NCBI RefSeq assembly: GCF_008831285.2
Contig: NC_045150.1
Coordinates: forward strand, 11,763,868-11,827,867
DNA: 64,000 nucleotides
Reading direction: 5' to 3'
Source of the DNA: Nymphaea colorata
Lineage: Eukaryota > Streptophyta > Magnoliopsida > Nymphaeales > Nymphaeaceae
Part shown: positions 55,651-64,000 of the stretch, piece by piece
Numbering within the stretch: the first letter of the stretch is position 1
Layout: each line of letters opens with the position of its first letter
Position numbers and translations under genes: made by a program
Notes under the pieces: generated by a model
What the model saw: the letters and a program-made list of their open reading frames with translations, nothing else
The model's database searches: none
Told to the model about the DNA's origin: nothing

Positions 55651-57068
55651 TGAACATGTGTTCGCACCCCACTCCTTTTTCAAGGAGGTCGAAATGTGAG
55701 TCAACAAAATTCTTTTAAAATTGGGGTTTTGAGAAAATTTTCAAGAGAAAGGGATCCGCTCGTCGGTACGAGGTCCAACCGTTCCTGCCGCCTTTAACAG
55801 GGGTAATTAGACCAAGGACTAAGGATCATTTGGATCATATACGAGTTATTGATGTAAGTCCTATATGCTTATGCATTGAGGTTTTGGATTCAAGAACCGA
55901 AATTCATTTTTTTGAATAAATGAATTTGAATATTGGGGGTTTTCAAGTTGGTTTAAAAACCTTTGTTTTGGTGTTATTTGAAACACATAATTCTTGAGGA
56001 TTTTTGAAGATTTGGAATTGAGTTCTTTGTTGTGAACTCTAGATGATGATGATCATCTTATGATAAAAATTGATTTTGAACTCTTCTTTTGTCAAATCAT
56101 GTGATTTGTAGAATTCATTCTTTTGAAAGAACATAGGTTCTAAATTGTTAGAAAACATGTTGTTTTTCAAATGCACTTTGGCCAAAAGATTATGAATGCA
56201 TTGCTTGTGTTTTCTTTTGAAGTTAAGTGAGGTTTACAAATTCTCATTGCAATATGACTTGGTCACTTTTTGCAACTTAAATTTGAATCACTTAATTTCT
56301 TGAGAATGTGCATGTGGTGCCATTGATTTTGAGTGAAAATGAATGCATGAAACGAGAATGTAAACTATATGGAACATTCATTCTTCTCTCTCTCATAATC
56401 CCTCAAGATTCATTCATATGAAACATACATTCTTCACTCCCTCATACTCTCTCAAAGTTCATATTGCACGTCATACAATATATGCATGAAGATTGATTAA
56501 AATGTAGGACTTTCTCTATATGTGCTCATTATATGATTAAGCACATGAATTAGAGATGTAGTCCATAAGCTTGAGGCTTGACATAAAATTATCAAAATGG
56601 TGAAAATATATAAATGATGTCAAGTTAAATCTTTGAAATGGATGGGAGACGTGGAGGACATCCACTTTTGTCTCAAAATAGCTAAAAATCAGACATTGTG
56701 TTGATTTAAATAGCTGAAAATTGTCGACATTGATTCCAATAAATATGTTGTTTCTTAGATGGAAATGACAAGTCTTTAAAATAGATTCAAATTCCAGATT
56801 TGATAGTAATGAGATCGTCAACTCTTTTGGATGATTGTAGGATAGTTGGTATTTCAAATATGTAAACTTTGACATTCTTAAACCAATTCCTATGAAACAT
56901 GATCTGATTTCAACAACATACATACATCTTACGTATGGATTTGCTGAAATTAAGTAAAAATGAAATGAAAATGATTCATAGTCTTGCACTAGGAAAATCA
57001 ATAAAAATGGCTCATTTCCTTAAAAACCGGTTTGAAAACATGTTCCAACCTGATTTTAAGGGAGGAAT
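55651..57068. other. Unclassified, possible LTR-element internal sequence
   Basis: The segment 55695-55860 (gagtcaacaaaattc, ggggttttgagaaaattttc, aaagggatccg) resembles untranslated leader sequence of plant LTR elements. A purine tract ttaagggaggaa ends at 57068. No gene is supported; the 154-aa minus frame at 56537-57001 has no recognised domain. Confidence 0.35.
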
Positions 57069-59457
57069 GTAATTTTTGACAAGAAATCGGATACATATAT
57101 GTACATATATAACAATGTATACATATACGTACCTTACTTTTCAAAATGAAATTTTATCAAGGGACCGCATGACTCATGGATCATGATGATTCATGGCTGG
57201 GTTCTTTTATTTAGGAAGATTGAAAACTTGTTTCAAATCTTCCCTACAACCCTTGATTAATTAAATTGAAAGACATGAATCAAAATGACTGTGAATAAGA
57301 AAGAAAATAAAACAATACTCAAGCTCATTCATCATCATTTCGCCATGCAATGGTGGATCACATTCATAAAAACGTATCCATCCCTTATAGGCATTTTCAT
57401 CATACGTGATGTAGCAAAATCACTCTCTCACCATGGGATTCTCTCATAGTAGGGAGTTCAAAATGGTATTAAGTTGATTCCTTTGAAAGGGACGTGGCCT
57501 TGGGGCCCATTTCAAAATTTGTTACTTGGGTTCATATTTAAGAAAAACCGACATATGCATGCATTATGCATTAACATGTACATTGAAGCGTAGGTTTCCC
57601 TTAGTTGGACATCATTCCCAGCCGTAAGCAAATGAAAATAAACCCTCCCACGAATTGCTGGAATTAAAATAAATCAACAATAAGTTAAAGTAGAAGAGAA
57701 GTGAGTTAAGATCACCTACCTTGCGGTCGGTCTTGATGTTTGTCCTTCGTCTTCACTTGTTTTCTAACTCAAGCAAGAATCCAACCGTGGATTTAAGCTT
57801 AGCAAAGCTAGAATAAGAAATAGCTTGCTTGCTGAAATTTGGAGTGGTAAAGAGGGCTTCTCACCACGAAAATCCTAAGTAAGGGTTCACTTAAGCACCC
57901 TAACTTAGCAAAATCAATGGGGAGAATAGAAGAAAGTGAAGAAGAGAATGGGAGAAAAAGGGGAAGGGGACTTGGACGAACCTCTTCTCTCTTCCTTGGC
58001 TTCTCCCTCCTAGCTCCTTGGCTGCAGCAATTTGATAGAATGCTCCAAAATTTCATCCCCCCCCCTTGGTGGCCAAGGGGAGGTTTATTAGAGGAGGAGG
58101 TGGGTTCAACCACCTTCTTAACTCACCTTGGGAACTTGCTTAAGACCTTGGGGACTGTAAAATGAGTTAAATAGACTTTAAAGGCTCTAATTGACCATTT
58201 CTCAGCCCATTTCCACGAGCTAGGTGGGCTGGGCTAGGTTTGGTCAACATGGGTTCAGACCTAGGTGACCATTTTGACCAAAATTTTGGACGAAAATGCC
58301 CTTGCACAGGGTTTTGCCCTTATTTTGTACTATTTATTTATTTTTTGTTTGAAATCGAGCTTGTAAGGTTAAAACCTAGTTACTAAGCTCCAAATGCCAT
58401 TGAATTATGATAATTAAATTTAAATTTTAATAAAATTTATCAAATTTGGTTCGAAAAGGGTATTTTCGTCCAAAACTTGATTGAAAATGGATTTCAACTG
58501 AATCAAACTTTCACTTGAGAAATTCAATTTAAATTTGGTATTTGATTCATGCATTTGACAAATTCAAATGTTTATTTGCCTTTCATAAACCATTTTAGGC
58601 TTTTTAATCTTAAGTTGACCGCAGAAGGGCAAAATTGTCCAAATTGATCAATTTCGACCAATTGACCAAAGTCAAAGCGCATTTGCAAGTAGTTTGACTT
58701 TATTTGAGGTAATTTGATAAATTTGGGTCAAGAAAGCTCTTAATTGAGCTAAATTGTACTTTGACTGAGTTTAGTCAAAGTGGGTTTGGTTCGGTCAAAG
58801 TCTATTTTCGTCCATTAATTGGATCATGAGACAGACTTACGTTTTGACTGTGTTGAGCCCATGGTGACCGAACCTAGCTGGAATTGGCACCACATTTGAG
58901 TGCACCCGGGTCAAACCTACTTGGATTAAGTAGGTTAGGTGAGTTTGACCAGTCTAGTAATTGCTTCCTTGAAAATTATTTTTTTCTTTAAGGAGGACCT
59001 GGTTAAAGAAGAGAGAGAGACATAAATGTCTCTCTTTTCCTAGGTTTCTCCTTTATTTCTTCTTGAAAATGACTTTTCTTCAATTAATTTGAGAGAAAAT
59101 ATTTATTTATTATTTTTTTGACATGGAGGGGGCATGGCCCCTGGGGGGCTCTTGACCACACGGGCTAGGTGGGGCCCACACGTGGGTTCCACGTAGCATT
59201 TTAGACTGAATTAGATCCAATTCTTGGATCTAAGTCAAAATTTGCATTTTGCAATTGGATTTGGATTTCAAATGACATTTGCAATTGTATTTGGACTCGT
59301 AATCCTGCATTGGGATTCGTGTATCGGGTTAAATTCACGATTTGAATCTAATTGTTCTTTAGATTCGAAATTGGCTTTGAAATTGCAAATTTTCACAATT
59401 CTTTTGTGAAATTTGCACATTGCTTCAATTTTGATGTGGAAAAATTTGGGGTGTTAA
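57069..59457 (-). repeat. 3' LTR of the Tat-like retrotransposon (lower end uncertain)
   Basis: On the minus strand the LTR starts tgttaacaccccaaattttt directly after the purine-rich tract gcaaagaggggcatc, a polypurine tract. The lower end is uncertain; TGTAATTTTTG at 57069 would give TG...CA ends and a 2.4-kb LTR. The 5' LTR is outside the window, so this cannot be tested here. Confidence 0.6.
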
Positions 59458-60522
59458 CAGATGCCCCTCTTTGCTGTTAAGCAAATTGAATAATTTGCTT
59501 AATAGCAAAGATTCACGCACCAAATTTTTGCAAATCGTTTGGAAAATCCATTTTTCAAATGATGTTGAACCATCCTCGCTCGAGGGAAAATGCTAGGCAT
59601 AGACCTGAAATAAGAAGATTTTTCTCCATCTCATTGGAGACTTTGTAGAGGAATTAATGTTGGTTGAAAAATTTTGTAATTGTGAAAGTTTTTGCATTTG
59701 ATGCTTGGAGAAATTTGCCCTCGATGCCTTCTAAACCATTGGCAAGTGTTTTTTCTCTCCTTTTACTTAGTTTTTCACATACTCGCTTTTGCTTTTGAAT
59801 TTTGATTTTCTTTTTGAGCCACCCTTCACTCTTGGGAGAAATTCCTCACCACCCCAAAAGCTACTACGGAGTTCCACTGCTTTGGCGGTTTTGTGTAGTT
59901 TGCTTTGTGTAATATCAAGTCTATCGGGCTTTCTTCTGAACCCTTGTAACAAGCTTTGGGCCGGTAACTCCTAGACCAGTTGGCCTCATGGTACAAAATG
60001 TAAAACACTCCCTGGGCTTACTTGCTCGAATTCAGAAGGCTTTAGGAGACTTAATATAAGCAAAATGTTCATGGATTGCTTTTTAGCTTCACGGCGTAAG
60101 CATAGGTCATATGCCCACCCGCGCCTGCTGAGCTTTGAACCAGAGGAACAACTACACTCACCCCGAGCTCATTGCTCAACTCATTTCGCTTGATAGCTTT
60201 TTCTAGCATCTTGCCAAGGTCTTTTAGGTGACAAGACTTTTTCTTATGGCATCTCATGCTAGACCTTTACAAATGCCGATTGTCGGGACCAACATTAATT
60301 ACTATACATTAGTCCCTCAATGTCTGTGAAATTTCTTGCCTATTTCAAGACGATGTCCTTGCAATTGTCCTCAAGACATGGGTTGAGTTTGAGAATTTTG
60401 ATGCATTTTTGAAACTTTTCCCTAAGGGATACCATGCCCCTTAGTTGGTTTGAAAATTGTTACAAACGTGCTTATCAAAGCACAACTATTTTGAATTTTT
60501 TTTTTTTTTTTGAATTGCAAAT
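59458..60522 (-). other. Retrotransposon 3' untranslated region
   Basis: About 1.06 kb between the integrase end and the LTR, without a coding frame. The polypurine tract is at about 59459-59475. Long non-coding stretches at this place occur in Tat-lineage elements. Confidence 0.55.
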
Positions 60523-63500
60523 TCAAGTATAGAATTTTTTGAGATGCAAAGCATTAATTGGATCGGGGATTTCAACCCCATCGGCATCAATCAGTCGATA
60601 AGAATTGTGAGGTAGAACCTCTTTGACAACATATGGTCCTTCCCAGTTTGGCGCCCATTTTCCTTTGGGTCTACTCCTGAGTGGAACTATGGATCTTAAA
60701 ACAAGATCATTTACCTGAAATTTTCTTTCAATGACTGATTTGGCATAATGTCGGGCGACTCTCTTACGATAGACTTCGGCATGCTCTGCCGCTTGTAGTC
60801 TTTGCTCGTCTAAGAGGTCTAATTGAGCAAGTCTCTTTTTTTTATATTTGCTAATTGGGAGTTTAATGAGAGCAGCAAATTTCATTGCTGGTTAATCAAA
60901 ATCTTGTTGGTTGCTTCTGCCTGACCATTACCTTGAGGGTAATATGGGGCAGAAAAGTGATGTTGTATTTTGTGTTGGTGACAAAGATTGCGCATTTTCT
61001 CATTTTTGAAATGAGTACCGTTATCAGAAACGATATCATGCGGGATGCCAAATCTACACAAAAGATTTTTATGAATGAAGGACACTACGTGTTGTCCTTC
61101 GACTGTTTTTAAAGTGATCGCTTCCACCCATTTGGTGAAGTAATCTGTAGCTGCAAGAAAATACCTGTGTCCATTTGAGGCATGTGGATTGATTGGACCG
61201 ACTACGTCGAAGACCCACATGGAGAATGGCCATGGTGAGCTAACCGAATGAAGGTACGCTGCTGGAGCATGAATTGATGGTGCATGCAACTGACATTTGA
61301 TGCATTTCTTGACAAATTGGTGACAGTCTCTTTGCATTGTGGGCCAATAGTACCCTGCTCTGACTATCTGCTTGACGAGGGTCTGATACCCTACATGTCC
61401 CCCACAAATTCCTTCATGGGCTTCTTAAATGACTTCTAGTGCCTCATTTGCGTCGAGACATCTAGCATATTCTGTGATGAATCCTCTCCTGTATAGGATG
61501 TCAGCTAGAATGAAATATCTTGAAGACATGTGTCTCAAAACTTTGTTCTTTTCGAGACATTTCTGGTGGAAGTGTTCCAGTTTGGAGAAAATCCTTGATG
61601 TTCTGATACCATGGTGTTTCTCTACTTTCTGCTTGCAACACCTGTTCTGGTATGACAAAAGATGGTTGTTCGAGTCTTCCAACTTCAAAAGATCTGATAG
61701 ATTCTTCAGGTTTGAAGGCAATGGTAGAGCCTAAACTGGCTAAACCGTCTGCTATTGGGTTAAATTCTCTTTTGACATGTAAGAGTTGACATTCCTCGAA
61801 CTGTCTTAAGAGGGAAGCTGCTAACTCTTGATATGGGATCAATTTTTGATATTTGACTTGCCAATCTCCATTGACCTGACTGACAGCTAAGAGAGAATCT
61901 CCAAAAATGCGAACTCTCTGCACTTTAAATTTGAGCAACATTTTGAGTCCTTGGATTAGGGCCTCGTACTCTGCCATATTATGCGTGTAGGAAAAATTCA
62001 ATTTGAGATAGTAAGGAATCATTTCCCTTTCTGGTGTAATGAAAAGTATCCCAATGCCTGCCCCAGCTGTGCTCTTAGATCCATCACAGTACATCTCCCA
62101 AATCGGCTCTGGTTCAGTTGTCAGGATTTGCTCATCTGGAAAATCATCATTTGTTCTAATTTCTTCATATAGAGGAAAATCTGCCAATTGGTTTGCAATG
62201 GCTTGCCCCTTGATTGATTTTTGTGACACATATTCCAAATCATATTGCATCAGCAAAACCTGCCACTTTGCTATCCTTCCATTCAGAAATGGCTGTTCGA
62301 GGATATATTTGAGTGGATTAAGTTTGGATAAAATTTTAACTTCACAAGCCAATAGATAATGCCTTAATTTTTGACACATCCACACCAAGGCTAAGCAAGT
62401 TTTTTCCATGTGCGAGTAGTTCTTTTCATACTGTACAAATGTCTTACTGATGTAATAAATGGCATGTTCTATTCGGCATCCTTCTTCATATTGAGCCAGA
62501 AATCTACCACAGGCTGAATCGTTAACTGTGATGTAAAGGAGTAGAGGTTCCCCTAAAATTGGAGGTTTTAAAATTGGTGGGCAAAGAAGATACTTCTTGA
62601 TCTTTTCGAATGAGGCTTGACATTCATGCCCCCATTCAAATTTGACTTCTTTCCGCAGTAAATGGTTGAAGGGTTCGCACCTCATGGCGAGATTAGATAT
62701 AAACCTTCTGATTGACTAAATTTTGCCTTGCAAGCTGCGTATCTCCTTAAGATTTGTTGGGGGTGACATTTCGACGATCGCCTTTGCTTTGGAAGGATCC
62801 ATCTCGATTCCCTTTTTGCTGACCATAAATCCCAAAAGCTTACCGGATTCCACACCAAATACACATTTTTGTGGATTCAACCTAAGTTTGTATTGTAAGA
62901 GTCTATCAAAAACTTGAGAGAGAATGTTGATGTGATTCTCCCTTGTTTTTGACTTAATTAGTAGATCATCTACATATGCATCCATGATTTAATGCATTTG
63001 GTCATGAAAAATAGCTGCCATAGCCCTTTGATATGTTGCCCCAGCGTTCTTCAAACCAAATGGCATTACTGTATAGTAGAAGGTACCCCATGGGGTTGTA
63101 AATGATGTTTTGGCTTAATCTTGAGCTGCCAACTTAATTTGGTTATAACCAGAATATCCATCCATAAATGAGAACATAGCGTGACCTGCGGTACTGTCTA
63201 CCAACAAGTCAATGTTTGGAAGTGGGTAGTCATCCTTTGGTGTAGCCTTATTCAAATCTCTGAAATCGATGCAGAGCCGAATTTTGCCATTTTTCTTTGG
63301 GACTACCACAATGTTTGCTAACCATTCAGGATAGTCGATTGTTCGGATGAACCCTGCCTTTAGTAGGTCTTCCAGGCCTTCCTTAACTTGCCCCTCAAGA
63401 CGAGGGTCTAGTTTCCTCAACTTTTGTTTGATTGGCTTGCATTCTGGTTTCAATGGTAGTCGATGCTCGACTAATTTTGTATCAAGTCCTGGCATGTCCT

Positions 63501-64000
63501 CATAAGTCCACGCAAAGGCTTCTTGATGCTTTTTGAGGAAATCTATCAACTCTTTTCTTTTTTCTGCTGAGAGACTTGTTCCAATTTGCAAAATCTTTGG
63601 ACTCTCTTCCGTGCCAATGTTAATTTCCTCAATCGGATCATTAATCAGAGGTGACGGTTGATCTTACTTTCTCATTTGGATGAACTCTGGACATTCGGCC
63701 TCAGTGAGTTTTAGATTTATCTCCTTAAAAGCTTTTGATGTTTGATCCTCAAATGTCATCCTAAAGATTGTAAAGAAGTTAGATGAAATTTGAGACATTG
63801 TATATGGAAGTAATTTGCATTTGCCATTGTATTTTTGAAGGTATTACAAAATGAAGACACTTGGTCTATTTGAGTACAATGGCGACAAAATGACAAAATG
63901 ATGGCGGATTTGTTGATTCAAATTGATGGTGAACATCCGCCTATGGTATTGCTCTTGACGAAAGGTACTGGCTTGAATTCTTCCTCAACATCCACTTTTT
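60523..64000 (-). pseudogene. Tat-lineage Ty3/gypsy pol, broken (RT, two RNase H, integrase)
   Basis: RT spans about 63591-62716: RKLDPRLEGQVKEGLEDLL, LCIDFRDLNKATPKDDYPLP, and the catalytic YVDD at about 62976-62965. The tethered RNase H (about 62685-62250) has an N-D-S-A first-Asp block and LADFPL end. A second, archaeal-type RNase H (about 62110-61720; CDGSKSTAGAG, EYEALIQGL, GDSLL) defines the Tat/Ogre lineage. Integrase follows: zinc region, D-D-E core (61337-60882; DVVGPIN, SDNGTHF, GNGQAEA) and GPY/F end WEGPYVV (60885-60523). Stops interrupt the frame near 63115, 62986, 62716, 61425 and 60882. A frameshift separates RNase H and integrase near 61500-61560. A deletion removes the end of the integrase core. 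Gag and protease lie beyond the window. Confidence 0.92.

Noticed and set aside
56537-57001. 154-aa minus frame
   Set aside because: Long, but no recognisable motif, no start or splice context, and AT-rich composition like the surrounding non-coding DNA.

Overview
This is flowering-plant nuclear DNA: interrupted genes with GT-AG introns, a plastid-import gene, a plant receptor kinase, and abundant plant transposable elements. The species cannot be named from the sequence. The kinase exon is very GC-rich, while the introns and intergenic DNA are AT-rich.

Two complete host genes are supported. (1) TIC40, plus strand, 844-15531: I resolve 14 coding exons in continuous phase (1314 nt, 437 aa), encoding the co-chaperone of the chloroplast inner-envelope import machinery. 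Its introns carry at least three small DNA transposons. (2) A single-exon CRINKLY4-related receptor kinase (CCR4-like, 772 aa), minus strand, 34014-31696. The two genes do not appear to work together; they are separated by about 16 kb of repeats.

The rest is mobile or repeated DNA. 15.8-21.4 kb: degenerate repeats and tandem duplications. 21.4-29.2 kb: a broken endogenous pararetrovirus (Caulimoviridae) on the minus strand. Its order of small ORF, coat protein, movement protein, protease/RT/RNase H and transactivator resembles solendoviruses. It looks like about one genome, circularly permuted, with the promoter/primer-site block present twice. 18.1-19.1 and 29.6-31.0 kb: two diverged direct copies of one repeat block, one on each side of the virus. 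34.4-47.8 kb: intergenic DNA with several hAT-like MITEs, tandem duplications and microsatellites. 47.9-50.5 kb: an old Ty1/copia element with diverged LTRs and a pol remnant, minus strand. 50911-55287: a 4.4-kb PIF/Harbinger-like element with TTA target duplication, matching termini and a candidate two-exon gene with its own TATA box. 55.3-57.1 kb: a partial second Harbinger end, then unclassified sequence. 57.1-64.0 kb: the 3' half of a Tat-lineage Ty3/gypsy element (RT, two RNase H domains, integrase, long LTR), minus strand, cut by the window edge and inactivated by stops, a frameshift and a deletion.

The strongest leads are the circularly permuted solendovirus-like fossil, the gene-carrying Harbinger-like element, and a 33-nt possible poison exon in TIC40.
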